Position numbers and translations under genes: made by a program. Shown in pieces: positions 36,064 to 45,562 of a stretch of 64,000 bases of DNA. Each line of letters opens with the position of its first letter. The stretch's first letter is position 1. Below the pieces are notes generated by a model that worked only from the letters and a program-made list of their open reading frames with translations, had not been told where the DNA came from and ran no database searches. This stretch comes from Pseudoips prasinana (Eukaryota; Arthropoda; Insecta; Lepidoptera; Nolidae). Where the stretch lies: NCBI GenBank assembly GCA_951640165.1, contig OX621240.1:40118713-40182712 (forward strand). Direction: 5' to 3'.

Positions 36064-39000
36064 AGGCGAACACCAACCACTGCAGAGCGGCACAGGATCT
36101 GCTGATGCAGACTGTGGCCGAGTGGTTGGTGGACGTGGCGGTGGTCGCCGAGCCGTACTCGATACCTGGCCGTTGGCTGGGTGATCGGGACGGCTTGGTG
36201 GCGTTGGTGTCGCGGCCTGCCACGGACTCCCCTCCCCTCTCGCTTTTAGAGAGGGGTCCGGGATACGTGGCCGCCGCGTGGGGAGACATAGCCCTGGTCG
36301 GGGTCTATTTCTCCCCAAACCGCCCTCTAAGGGACTTCGAGGATTTTCTCGAAGTCCTTACGGCAGTCGTCGGGAGGGCGGCACCACGTCAGGTCGTCGT
36401 GGTGGGCGACCTGAACGCCAAGTCGGTGGCCTGGGGCAACTCAGCGGCGTCCTGCAACGTCCGGGGGCGCGCCGTCGAATTTTGGGCGGCCTCGTGCGGC
36501 GTGTCTCTCCTAAACAGGGGGGATGTTCACACGTGTGTGCGGCGACAGGGAGGGTCAGTGGTGGACGTATCGTTCGCCACCCCTGTGCTAGCCGCCCGCG
36601 TTGTGAACTGGCGGGTGGAGATGGTGGAGACCCTGTCGGACCACCGATATGTGCGGTTCGACATCTCCACCCAGAGCCCGCGGGGGATGGCCCGCTCGGG
36701 CCAATCACCCTTCCCGCGGTGGGCTCTCACCCGCCTGGACCGGGAGTCAGCCCAGGAGGCGGCGTTCCTCGAGGACTGGCTCTCGCCCCCTGTGGAGGGC
36801 ACGGACGTGGACGCCGCAGCGGTTCGGCTGCGGGGGTCCCTGACCGAGGTGTGCAACTCCAGCATGCCTCGGTCTCGCCGTCCGCCTCCCCGTCGCGCCG
36901 TTTATTGGTGGACGGTGGAGCTGGCGGGGCTCCGGGCCGCGTGCGTGGAGGCCAGGAGGGCCTACACGCGGAGTCGGCGGCGCACTAACCGATGTCAGGC
37001 TGAGGAGGGCCGCCTCTACGCCTCTTACCTAGAGGCAAAGACGGTCCTCAAGTCGGCAATGTGCGCCGCCGAGGACTCGGCAAAGGCCGAGATGCTGGAG
37101 GGCCTCGATAGGGATCCGTTCGGGAGGCCGTATAGGCAGGCGCGGAGCCAGCTGCGCCCTTACGGTCCCCCATTAGCGGAGACCCTAGAGCCGGCGTTGC
37201 TGGATGGGGTGATTCGGTCACTGTTTCCGCGCAGGACCGACTTCACCCCACCAACGATGAACCCCCCGCTGGGGGGGGTGGTGGCTTCGCCGGAGGAGGA
37301 GGTGCCTCCAGTGTCGGCGGAGGAATTTCGCGCGGGGGTTCTGTCCCTCCGCGCGAAGAAGACGGCCCCTGGACCAGATGGCGTCCCCGCACGGGTGGTG
37401 GCCATCGCAGCGTCCTTCATGGAGCAGAGGTTTCGGGACCTCTTCAGCGCGTGCCTGACGGCTGGGAGGTTCCCGAAGATCTGGAAGGAGGGGCAGCTTT
37501 GCCTGCTCCGGAAGGAGGGACGCCCGGTGGACTCCCCCTCGGCATACCGGCCCATCGTTCTGCTCGATGAGGTCGGTAAACTGTTCGAGGGGATCATCGC
37601 CACCCGGCTTAACAGCCACTTGCGGGAGGTAGGGCCAGACCTGTCGGACGCCCAGTTCGGGTTTCGACAGGGGCGTTCGACGGTCGACGCGGTGGCCCTA
37701 CTCAGGGGCCAAGTTCAGGAGGCGGTCGAGGCTGGGGACGGAGTGTTGGCGGTGTCGTTCGACATCGCCAACGCGTTCAACTCCGTACCCCACTCGACCA
37801 TATTGGAGGCACTCCGGTACCACGGAGTGCCCCAATATCTGCGGGTGATCCTGGCCAACTACCTGGAGGACCGGGAGGTCCTCCTGGCGGACAGGACGGC
37901 CAGGATTAGGCGCTACGGCGCGGAGTCCGGTGTTCCACAGGGTTCGGTGCTAGGACCTCTCTTGTGGAACATCGGATTCGATTGGCTGCTGCGCGGCACC
38001 CTCCTCCAGGGCACGAGTGTCATCTGCTACGCGGATGACACTCTCCTCGTTGCCCGGGGGAGGGACTTTAGGGAGGCGGCCTGTCTGGCCTCAGCTGGCG
38101 GATCCTTAGTGGCAGGTAGGATCCGCCAGCTTGGATTGAGGGTGGCGCTGAACAAGACCGAGGCCGTGTTCTTTCACGGGCCTCGGCAGCGCTGCCCTCC
38201 AGACGCCCACATTGTGGTGGAGGGCGTCCGGATAGGGGTCGGGGCCCAGATGAAGTATCTGGGCCTCGTGCTGGACAGCAGGTGGCGCTTCGGCCCGCAC
38301 TTTAGCGGGCTGTCGACGCGCCTGCTGAAAGCCGCGGACGCCCTCTCATGGCTCCTCCCAAACCTGGGAGGGCCCAAGGAGCGATGCCGGCGCCTCTATG
38401 CCGGCATCCTCAAGAGTATGGCCCTGTATGGGGCACCCATCTGGGCGGACTCCCTCCACAGGAGGGAGAATGCAACCGCCATCCGCAGGCCCCAACGGGC
38501 CATTGCACAGCGGGTGGCGAGAGCCTACCGCTCAGTGGGCTTCGCGGCGGCGTGCGCTCTGGCCGGCACCCCTCCCTGGGAATTGGAGGCATGGGTGCTC
38601 GCCAGAGTGTACGAATGGGCGGCGCGGCGTAGGGCGCTGGGTGAGCGCCCCGCCGCGCAAGAGCGGGATGCCGTGCGGCGGGAGGCGAGGGACGCAATCG
38701 TCCTACACTGGACACGGGACCTCGCCTCCGCCACATTTGGACGCCGGACGCTGGACGCGCTCGGTCCAGTCCTGCGGGACTGGCTCGAGCGCCCCCACGG
38801 TTTCCTCTCTTTCCGTCTGGTGCAGGTGTTGTCCGGGCATGGCTGCTTCGGAACGCACCTGCATCGGATCCAGAGGGAGGAAACCCCGGCGTGCCACGAC
38901 TGTGGAGCCGCGGAGGACACGGCGCAGCACACCCTCGAGGTGTGCCCAGCCTGGGCTGAGCTGCGCCGTGCCCTGACAGATGTGGTCGGAATGGACCTCT

Positions 39001-39206
39001 CACTTCCCAGTGTGGTGAACTCCATGCTGGGGAGTGAGGAGGCTTGGGCGGCGGTTGCCTCCTTTTGCGAGAATTTCATGTCGCAAAAGGAGGCGGCGGA
39101 GCGCGCGCGGGAGGATGATCCTCTCGCGCCGCCGCTCCGCAGGCGAAGAAGGGGTGGGAGACGGCGGTTGTACGATCGTCGCCTCCCTCCTTCTGGTGGT
39201 GATTAG
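36036..39206 (+). CDS. ORF2, endonuclease-reverse transcriptase (1056 aa)
   Basis: Intact, starting MGRVGH. Endonuclease, YADD and zinc ligands (CHDCG) are all present. It shares WWTVELAGLRAACV, EGTDVDAAAVRL and ASFMEQRFRD with U2, so the first half of these two ORF2s has a recent common source. Copy-specific changes are CVRRQGG, RTNRCQAEEGRLY, DGVIRSLF and CENFMSQ. None hits a catalytic position. Confidence 0.95.
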   Translation: MGRVGHRILQANTNHCRAAQDLLMQTVAEWLVDVAVVAEPYSIPGRWLGDRDGLVALVSRPATDSPPLSLLERGPGYVAAAWGDIALVGVYFSPNRPLRDFEDFLEVLTAVVGRAAPRQVVVVGDLNAKSVAWGNSAASCNVRGRAVEFWAASCGVSLLNRGDVHTCVRRQGGSVVDVSFATPVLAARVVNWRVEMVETLSDHRYVRFDISTQSPRGMARSGQSPFPRWALTRLDRESAQEAAFLEDWLSPPVEGTDVDAAAVRLRGSLTEVCNSSMPRSRRPPPRRAVYWWTVELAGLRAACVEARRAYTRSRRRTNRCQAEEGRLYASYLEAKTVLKSAMCAAEDSAKAEMLEGLDRDPFGRPYRQARSQLRPYGPPLAETLEPALLDGVIRSLFPRRTDFTPPTMNPPLGGVVASPEEEVPPVSAEEFRAGVLSLRAKKTAPGPDGVPARVVAIAASFMEQRFRDLFSACLTAGRFPKIWKEGQLCLLRKEGRPVDSPSAYRPIVLLDEVGKLFEGIIATRLNSHLREVGPDLSDAQFGFRQGRSTVDAVALLRGQVQEAVEAGDGVLAVSFDIANAFNSVPHSTILEALRYHGVPQYLRVILANYLEDREVLLADRTARIRRYGAESGVPQGSVLGPLLWNIGFDWLLRGTLLQGTSVICYADDTLLVARGRDFREAACLASAGGSLVAGRIRQLGLRVALNKTEAVFFHGPRQRCPPDAHIVVEGVRIGVGAQMKYLGLVLDSRWRFGPHFSGLSTRLLKAADALSWLLPNLGGPKERCRRLYAGILKSMALYGAPIWADSLHRRENATAIRRPQRAIAQRVARAYRSVGFAAACALAGTPPWELEAWVLARVYEWAARRRALGERPAAQERDAVRREARDAIVLHWTRDLASATFGRRTLDALGPVLRDWLERPHGFLSFRLVQVLSGHGCFGTHLHRIQREETPACHDCGAAEDTAQHTLEVCPAWAELRRALTDVVGMDLSLPSVVNSMLGSEEAWAAVASFCENFMSQKEAAERAREDDPLAPPLRRRRRGGRRRLYDRRLPPSGGD

Positions 39207-39527
39207 CGGGCGACAGGCGCGGGGGCGCCTTCGCTCGCATTGCACAAATCGCCACCATCGTCGGGCGGGAACGGCCGAGCACTCACGGTCGTTCCCGGGC
39301 CCCTCCACTTAGGGAGGGGCGTGCGGGCCCCGCTGTAAAAGCGGGCGGTCGTCGGTGGGGGACTGGACGTAAAGGCTGTGCCGGTTTCCCAGTCCTCCTC
39401 CACACAGACGATGCGGGAGTGCCGCTGGGTTATTTTAGTGGGTATGCCGGAATAGCCGGAGAGTCCCACATAACCCGTCCATCCCCCAATGGGCGGGTAT
39501 GCGTAACGCATTTTTTCCCAGCGCAAA

Positions 39528-39574
<47 letters not shown>

Positions 39575-39575
39575 A
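39207..39575 (+). other. U7 3' UTR and interrupted poly(A)
   Basis: Non-coding; A tract 39529-39575 with one G at 39573. The GTAAAAGCGGGC variant lengthens the local CCGCT/AGCGG pairing by one A-U pair. Confidence 0.85.
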
Positions 39576-39589
39576 GGTTAGGTTAGGTT
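39576..39589 (+). repeat. Telomeric-repeat spacer (U7/U8)
   Basis: GGTTAGGTTAGGTT, then GGGGAGGGGAACC of U8. Confidence 0.9.
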
Positions 39590-39748
39590 GGGGAGGGGAA
39601 CCACCCCACAGTGCTTACGTCCTCGTCGTGTTCCCTGGAAACGTCCCAGTTCTGACCACCGTAACGGAGTGGCAGACTGGGTACGGCTAAAGTGCACTGT
39701 GCTTCGTAGCGAACAATTGCCTTGCGTGCTACGTATCTGCTTGTTAGA
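39590..39748 (+). promoter_or_regulatory. U8 5' UTR
   Basis: 159 bp, with the TTACGTCCTCGTCGTGTTCCCTGG variant region shared with U2 and U9, and the CGTAGC/GCTACG hairpin. Confidence 0.75.
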
Positions 39749-41881
39749 ATGCCTAAACTTGCGCGGGATGCCCTCGGGCATTTTGTCAAAAAAGGCCCTT
39801 CTCAGGGCCAACCCAAAGGCCCTTCTCAGGGCCAACCCAAAGGCCCTTCTCAGGGCCAACCCAAAGGCCCTTCTCAGGGCCAACCAAAAGGCCCTTCTCA
39901 GGGCCAACGCGACGCATCAGCGTCGGAGGAAGGCAGGGCCTTCTACGGCGGGAGGGCGATCGATTTGTCTGACTCCGAAATTGAGTCCATTGAATCGGAC
40001 GCCGATTCGATGGCGGAAGTGGATTCGCGGTCGCGATCCACTTCCAGAAAGCGGAAGACCTTTTTGAAGGAGGGGTTGGATGGCTCCTCGGCCTCGGGTT
40101 CTGCAAAGAAGAAGGTGAAGGCCAAGAGGCCGACAGTAGCGGGAGATACCCATGATGTGGGTTTGGTCGACGCCCAGCGGCAGTTGGACCTGGCTCAGCG
40201 GGAGCGGCTCCAACAAGACCTGGAGGAGCAGGTAGCGGCCAGGGAGGAACGGGCGCGCGCCGCCCGTGCCAAATCGGGATACGGAGCGTCCCGCGTTCTG
40301 TACGCGGACCACTCCCTGGCCGAGCTGGAGCGGATGGCATTGGAGGACGAGGAGGTAATCGTCCAGGTCGCCACCAAGTCCTCCCACCTAAAAGGGACTT
40401 TTCAAAAGTCCCTTAAATGCCGGGCCGCCAGCATGCGCGGCATCGTCGCGGAGCTGGTCGACCGCAAGGCCAGCGACGAGTCGCGGCAACTGCAGGCGAA
40501 GGTGGATCGCCTGCAGACGGAGGTGAGCCAGCTTCACCTGAAGCTGGCTGAAGCCACGGCCCGTCCATCCCAAGCCGAGACCCAACCTGCGGCAGAAAGC
40601 CTTGTTTCCTCTCCCGGTCTCGAGGATGTCCTCCGCAAGGTGATGGCGGAGGAGAGGGCATTTGTTCGGGCCTGCCTAGCAGGTATTGAGGACCGGCTCT
40701 TACCGGCGAAGACCCTCCGACCGCCGCTTGCAGCGGACAAGAGGCGAGAGGAGCCGGTGCCTGCCTCTCAGAGGGAGGACGCCCTTCTGCCTTCCACCAC
40801 CCCGACCAACCAGCAGGGCTGGACGAAGGTGGTCGGTAAGGGGAAGGGCAAAGGCAAAAGGACGGCACCTGTTGTCACTGCCGTTCCCACCACCACTCCC
40901 GGCCAGTCGCAGCCGACTGGCAAAGGAAAAGGGAAGGGGAAGGGGAAGAGCACCCCCCCAGCCCCAGCCGTCTCCGCAACCACCCCTGCCGGTCAGTCGT
41001 CGACTGGCAAGGGAAAGGGGAAGGGTTCGCCCCCAGCCGGTGCCAAGAGGAACCTGGTTCCTCCAAAGACCGCGGCCGTCGTGGTGACACTCACCGCGAA
41101 GGCCGCGGAGCGGGGCGAGACGTACGCGTCCATGTTGGTGCGGGCGCGTGCCACTGCCGATCCCACCAAACTGGGGATCGGCAAGGTCTCATGCCGCCGG
41201 ACCCAGGCTGGGGCCCGAATCTTTGAGTTCCCGGGAGCGGAAGGCAGTAAGAACGCGGACCTCTTCGCAGCGAAGCTGCAGGAGGTCATCGCGGACGTGG
41301 CGAAGGTGGCCAGGCCGGTGAAGTCGGCGGCCATCGAGGTGACGGATCTGGACGACTCCGTCACCAAGGAGGAGGTGGTGGCAGCAATCGCAGCCATAGG
41401 GGGCTGCGAAGTCGCAGCGGTGCAGGGCGGGGGCATCAGGCCCGGGCGCGGCGGCATGGGCACGATTCGCCTGGAGTGCCCAGTTGCCGCTGCCAAAGCC
41501 GTCCTCGAGAAGGGACGGCTCGCCGTCGGGTTCAGCTCGGCGGCGGTCCGGGCCCTTGAGGACCAGCCTCTGCGGTGTTACCGGTGCTTCGGCATCGGTC
41601 ACACCCGAGCCCTCTGTCCGTCCAGCATTGACAGGACGGACAGCTGCTACCGCTGCGGCAAGGAGGGGCACAAAGCCGCCTCCTGCAAGGCCGCCGCACC
41701 GCAATGCGCGGTATGCACCGCCAGTGGCCGCCCAGCGGGCCACATTATGAAGGGGAGGAATTGCAGTCCTCCCCTTAAGAAGGGCAAGGAACAGGCGCCG
41801 ACCCGGCCTGTCGCTGCCACCGCCGTCCCAGTGGCTGGGACCTCAGCGGCTGTGGAGGAGGGGGGTGCGATGACCGACTAA
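39749..41881 (+). CDS. ORF1, Gag-like protein (710 aa)
   Basis: Open from ATG 39749 (MPKLARDALGHFVKK). Five GPSQGQ repeats. Mosaic: the acidic region (SDSEIESIESDADSM) is U6-like; the coiled-coil block AQRERLQQDLEEQVAARE through EVIVQVATKSS is U2-like; SLVSSPGLEDVLRKVMAEERAFVRACLAGIEDRLLPAK is U6/U7-like; and the C-terminus (LEDQPLRCYRC, SSIDRTDSC) is again U2-like. The three zinc knuckles are intact; the third starts CAVCTASGRPAGH. It includes VDAQRQLDL where others have ADAQRELDL. Confidence 0.93.
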   Translation: MPKLARDALGHFVKKGPSQGQPKGPSQGQPKGPSQGQPKGPSQGQPKGPSQGQRDASASEEGRAFYGGRAIDLSDSEIESIESDADSMAEVDSRSRSTSRKRKTFLKEGLDGSSASGSAKKKVKAKRPTVAGDTHDVGLVDAQRQLDLAQRERLQQDLEEQVAAREERARAARAKSGYGASRVLYADHSLAELERMALEDEEVIVQVATKSSHLKGTFQKSLKCRAASMRGIVAELVDRKASDESRQLQAKVDRLQTEVSQLHLKLAEATARPSQAETQPAAESLVSSPGLEDVLRKVMAEERAFVRACLAGIEDRLLPAKTLRPPLAADKRREEPVPASQREDALLPSTTPTNQQGWTKVVGKGKGKGKRTAPVVTAVPTTTPGQSQPTGKGKGKGKGKSTPPAPAVSATTPAGQSSTGKGKGKGSPPAGAKRNLVPPKTAAVVVTLTAKAAERGETYASMLVRARATADPTKLGIGKVSCRRTQAGARIFEFPGAEGSKNADLFAAKLQEVIADVAKVARPVKSAAIEVTDLDDSVTKEEVVAAIAAIGGCEVAAVQGGGIRPGRGGMGTIRLECPVAAAKAVLEKGRLAVGFSSAAVRALEDQPLRCYRCFGIGHTRALCPSSIDRTDSCYRCGKEGHKAASCKAAAPQCAVCTASGRPAGHIMKGRNCSPPLKKGKEQAPTRPVAATAVPVAGTSAAVEEGGAMTD
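39794..39905 (+). repeat. 24-bp tandem repeat in U8 ORF1, 5 units
   Basis: Five units, all stems intact. Confidence 0.95.
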
Positions 41882-44800
41882 TGGGTAGAGTCGAACATCG
41901 CATCCTCCAGGCGAACACCAACCACTGCAGAGCGGCACAGGATCTGCTGATGCAGACTGTGGCCGAGTGGTTGGTGGACGTGGCGGTGGTCGCCGAGCCG
42001 TACTCGATACCTGGCCGCTGGCTGGGTGATCGGGACGGCTTGGTGGCGTTGGTGTCGCGGCCTGCCACGGACTCCCCTCCCCTCTCGTTCTTAGAGAGGG
42101 GTCCGGGATACGTGGCCGCCGCGTGGGGAGAAATAGCCCTGGTCGGGGTCTATTTCTCCCCAAACCGCCCTCTAAGGGACTTCGAGAATTTTCTCGAGGT
42201 CCTTACGGCAGTCGTCGGGAGGGCGGCGCCACGTCAGGTCATTGTGTGTGGTGACCTGAACGCCAAGTCGGTGGCCTGGGGCAACCCAGCGGCGTCCTGT
42301 AACGTCCGGGGGCGCGCCGTCGAATTTTGGGCGGCTTCGTGCGGCGTGTCCCTCCTGAACAGGGGGGATGTTCACACGTGTGTGCGGCAACAGGGAGGGT
42401 CAGTGGTGGACGTGTCGTTCGCCACCCCTGTGCTAGCCACACGCGTCGTGAACTGGCGGGTGGAGATGGTGGAGACCCTGTCGGACCACCGATATGTGCG
42501 GTTCGACATCTCCACCCAGAGCCCGCGGGGGATGGCCCGCTCGGGCCAATCTCCCTTCCCGCGGTGGGCTCTCACCCGCCTGGACCGGGAGGCAGCCCAG
42601 GAGGCTGCGTTCCTCCGGGACTGGCTCTCGCCCCCTGTTGAGGTCACGGACGTGGACGCCGCAGCGGTTCAGCTGCGGGGGTCCCTGACCGAGGTGTGCA
42701 ACTCCAGCATGCCTCGGTCTCGCCGTCCGCCTCCCCGTCGCGCCGTTTATTGGTGGACGGGGGAGCTGGCGGCGCTACGGGCCGCGTGCGTGGAGGCCAG
42801 GAGGGCCTACACGCGGAGTCGGCGGCGCACCAGCCGATGTCAGGCTGAGGAGGACCGCCTCTACGCCTCTTACCTAGAGGCAAAGACGGTCCTCAAGTCG
42901 GAAATGTGCGCCGCCGAGGACTCGGCAAAGGCCGAGATGCTGGAGGGCCTCGACAGGGATCCGTTTGGGAGGCCGTATAAGCAGGCGCGGAGCCAGCTGC
43001 GCCCTTACGGTCCCCCATTAGCGGAGACCCTAGAGCCGGCGTTGCTGGATGGGGTGGTTCGGTCACTGTTTCCGCGCAGGACCGACTTCACCCCACCAAC
43101 GATGAACCCCCCGCTGGGGGGGGTGGTGGCTTCGCCGGAGGAGGAGGTCCCTCCAGTATCGGTGGAGGAACTTCGCGCGGGGGTTCTGCCCCTCCGCACG
43201 AAGAAGACGGCCCCTGGACCGGACGGCGTCCCCGCACGGGTGGTGGCCATCGCGGCGTCCCTCATGGAGGAAAGGCTTCGGGACCTCTTCAGCGCGTGCC
43301 TGACGGCTGGGAGGTTCCCGAAGCTATGGAAGGAAGGCAAGTTGTGCCTTCTTCGCAAGGAGGGACGCCCGGTGGACTCCCCCTCGGCATACCGGCCCAT
43401 CGTTTTACTCGATGAGGTCGGTAAACTGTTCGAGGGGATCATCGCCACCCGGCTTAATAGCCAGCTGCGGGAGGTAGGGCCGGACCTGTCGGACGCCCAA
43501 TTCGGGTTCCGACAAGGGCGTTCGACGGTCGACGCGTTGGCCCTACTCAGGGGCCAGGTGCGGGAGGCGGTCGAGGCTGGGGACGGAGTGTTGGCGGTGT
43601 CGTTCGACATCGCCAACGCCTTCAACTCCGTGCCCCACTCGACCATATTGGAGGCACTCCGATACTACGGAGTGCCCCAATATCTGCGGGCGATCCTGGC
43701 CAGCTACCTGGAGGACCGAGAGGTCCTTCTGGTGGACAAGGCGGCCAGGATCAGGCGCTACGGAGTGGAGTCCGGTGTTCCACAGGGTTCGGTGCTGGGG
43801 CCCCTCCTGTGGAACATCGGATTTGACTGGCTCCTGCGGGGCACCCTCCTCCAGGGCACGAGTGTCATCTGCTACGCGGATGACACTCTCCTCGTTGCCC
43901 GGGGGAGGGATTTTAGGGAGGCGGCCTGTCTGGCCTCAGCTGGCGGATCCTTAGTGGCAGGTAGGATCCGCCAGCTTGGATTGGGGGTAGCGCTGAACAA
44001 GACCGAGGCCGTGTTCTTTCACGGGCCTCGGCAGCGCTGCCCACCTGACGCCCACATCGTGGTGGAGGGCGTCCGGATAGGGGTCGGGGCCCAGATGAAG
44101 TATCTGGGCCTCGTGCTGGACAGCAGGTGGCGCTTCGGCCCGCACTTTAGCGGGCTGTCGACGCGCCTGCTGAAAGCCGCGGACGCCCTCTCATGGCTCC
44201 TCCCAAACCTGGGAGGGCCCAAGGAGCGATGCCGGCGCCTCTATGCCGGCATCCTCAAGAGCATGGCCCTGTATGGGGCACCCATCTGGGCGGACTCCCT
44301 CCACAGGAGGGAGAATGCAACCGCCATCCGCAGGCCCCAACGGGCCATTGCACAGCGGGTGGCGAGGGCCTACCGCTCAGTGGGCTTTGCGGCGGCGTGC
44401 GCTCTGGCCGGCACCCCTCCCTGGGAATTGGAGGCATGGGTGCTCGCCAGAGTGTACGAATGGGCGGCGCGGCGTAGGGCGCTGGGTGAGCGCCCCGCCG
44501 CGCAAGAGCGGGATGCCGTGCGGCGGGAGGCGAGGGACGCAATCGTCCTACACTGGACACGGGACCTCGCCTCCGCCACATTTGGACGCCGGACGTTGGA
44601 CGCGCTCGGTCCAGTCCTGCGGGACTGGCTCGAGCGCCCCCACGGTTTCCTCTCTTTCCGTCTGGTGCAGGTGTTGTCCGGGCATGGCTGCTTCGGAACG
44701 CACCTGCATCGGATCCAGAGGGAGGAAACCCCGGCGTGCCACGATTGTGGAGCCGCGGAGGACACGGCGCAGCACACCCTCGAGGTGTGCCCAGCCTGGG

Positions 44801-45051
44801 CTGAGCTGCGCCGTGCCCTGACAGATGTGGTCGGGCAGGACCTCTCACTTCCCAGTGTGGTCAACTCCATGCTGGGGAGTGAGGAGGCCTGGGCGGCGGT
44901 TGCCTCCTTTTGCGAGAATGTCATGTCGCAAAAGGAGGCGGCGGAGCGCGCGCGGGAGGATGATCCTCTCGCGCCACCACTCCGCAGGCGAAGAAGGGGT
45001 GGGAGACGGCGGTTGTACGATCGTCGCCTCCCTCCTTCTGGTGGTGATTAG
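41881..45051 (+). CDS. ORF2, endonuclease-reverse transcriptase (1056 aa)
   Basis: Intact with all motifs. Ahead of the endonuclease GDLNA motif it reads RQVIVCGDLNAKS. The DNA there (CAGGTCA at 42235-42241, TGACCTG at 42252-42258) has changed on both arms compared with the CAGGTCG/CGACCTG of other copies. It shares a reverse-transcriptase block with U1 (ELRAGVLPLR, MEERLRDLF, KLWKEGKLCLL, SYLEDREVLLVDK). It differs from all others at RYYGVPQYL and at LGLGVALNK after YADD. Confidence 0.95.
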   Translation: MGRVEHRILQANTNHCRAAQDLLMQTVAEWLVDVAVVAEPYSIPGRWLGDRDGLVALVSRPATDSPPLSFLERGPGYVAAAWGEIALVGVYFSPNRPLRDFENFLEVLTAVVGRAAPRQVIVCGDLNAKSVAWGNPAASCNVRGRAVEFWAASCGVSLLNRGDVHTCVRQQGGSVVDVSFATPVLATRVVNWRVEMVETLSDHRYVRFDISTQSPRGMARSGQSPFPRWALTRLDREAAQEAAFLRDWLSPPVEVTDVDAAAVQLRGSLTEVCNSSMPRSRRPPPRRAVYWWTGELAALRAACVEARRAYTRSRRRTSRCQAEEDRLYASYLEAKTVLKSEMCAAEDSAKAEMLEGLDRDPFGRPYKQARSQLRPYGPPLAETLEPALLDGVVRSLFPRRTDFTPPTMNPPLGGVVASPEEEVPPVSVEELRAGVLPLRTKKTAPGPDGVPARVVAIAASLMEERLRDLFSACLTAGRFPKLWKEGKLCLLRKEGRPVDSPSAYRPIVLLDEVGKLFEGIIATRLNSQLREVGPDLSDAQFGFRQGRSTVDALALLRGQVREAVEAGDGVLAVSFDIANAFNSVPHSTILEALRYYGVPQYLRAILASYLEDREVLLVDKAARIRRYGVESGVPQGSVLGPLLWNIGFDWLLRGTLLQGTSVICYADDTLLVARGRDFREAACLASAGGSLVAGRIRQLGLGVALNKTEAVFFHGPRQRCPPDAHIVVEGVRIGVGAQMKYLGLVLDSRWRFGPHFSGLSTRLLKAADALSWLLPNLGGPKERCRRLYAGILKSMALYGAPIWADSLHRRENATAIRRPQRAIAQRVARAYRSVGFAAACALAGTPPWELEAWVLARVYEWAARRRALGERPAAQERDAVRREARDAIVLHWTRDLASATFGRRTLDALGPVLRDWLERPHGFLSFRLVQVLSGHGCFGTHLHRIQREETPACHDCGAAEDTAQHTLEVCPAWAELRRALTDVVGQDLSLPSVVNSMLGSEEAWAAVASFCENVMSQKEAAERAREDDPLAPPLRRRRRGGRRRLYDRRLPPSGGD

Positions 45052-45396
45052 CGGGCGACAGGCGCGGGGGCGCCTTCGCTCGCATTGCACCAATCACCAC
45101 CCTCGTCGGGCGGGAATGGCCGAGCACTCACGGTCATTCCCGGGCCCCTCCACTTGGGGAGGGGCGTGCGGGCCCCGCTGTAAAGGCGGGCGGTCGTCGG
45201 TGGGGGACTGGACGTAAAGGCTGAGCCGGTTTCCCAGTCCTCCTCCACAAAGACGATGCGGGAGTGCCGCTGGGTTATTTTAGTGGGTATACCGGACTAG
45301 CCGGGGAGTCCCACATAACCCGTCCATCCCCCAATGGGCGGGTATGCGTAACGCATTTTTTCCCAGCGCAAACAAAAAAAAAAAAAAAAAAAAAAA
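45052..45396 (+). other. U8 3' UTR and poly(A), covarying hairpin
   Basis: Non-coding, 23 A (45374-45396). The large 3' UTR hairpin reads CGGGAATGGCCG with CGGTCATTCCCG. The C-G pair at the seventh position of other copies has become T-A, with both arms changed. Confidence 0.88.
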
Positions 45397-45405
45397 GGTT
45401 AGGTT
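45397..45405 (+). repeat. Telomeric-repeat spacer (U8/U9)
   Basis: GGTTAGGTT. Confidence 0.9.
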
Positions 45406-45562
45406 GGGGAACCACCCCACAGTGCTTACGTCCTCGTCGTGTTCCCTGGAAACGTCCCAGTTCTGACCACCGTAACGGAGTGGCAGACTGGGTACGGCTA
45501 AAGTGCACTGTGCTTCGTAGCGAATATCTGCCTTGCGTGCTACGTATCTTGCTTTGTTCGGA
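45406..45562 (+). promoter_or_regulatory. U9 5' UTR
   Basis: 157 bp, U8-like, hairpin CGTAGC/GCTACG before the ATG. Confidence 0.75.

Larger units (their letters stand above)
33756..39575 (+). mobile_element. U7: full-length SART/TRAS-like element
   Basis: Complete, both ORFs open. Its tail is not pure A: a G at 39573 precedes the last two A. Confidence 0.95.
39590..45396 (+). mobile_element. U8: full-length SART/TRAS-like element
   Basis: Complete, both ORFs open, 23 A. The 5' end has the extra GGGGA also seen in U1. Confidence 0.95.
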
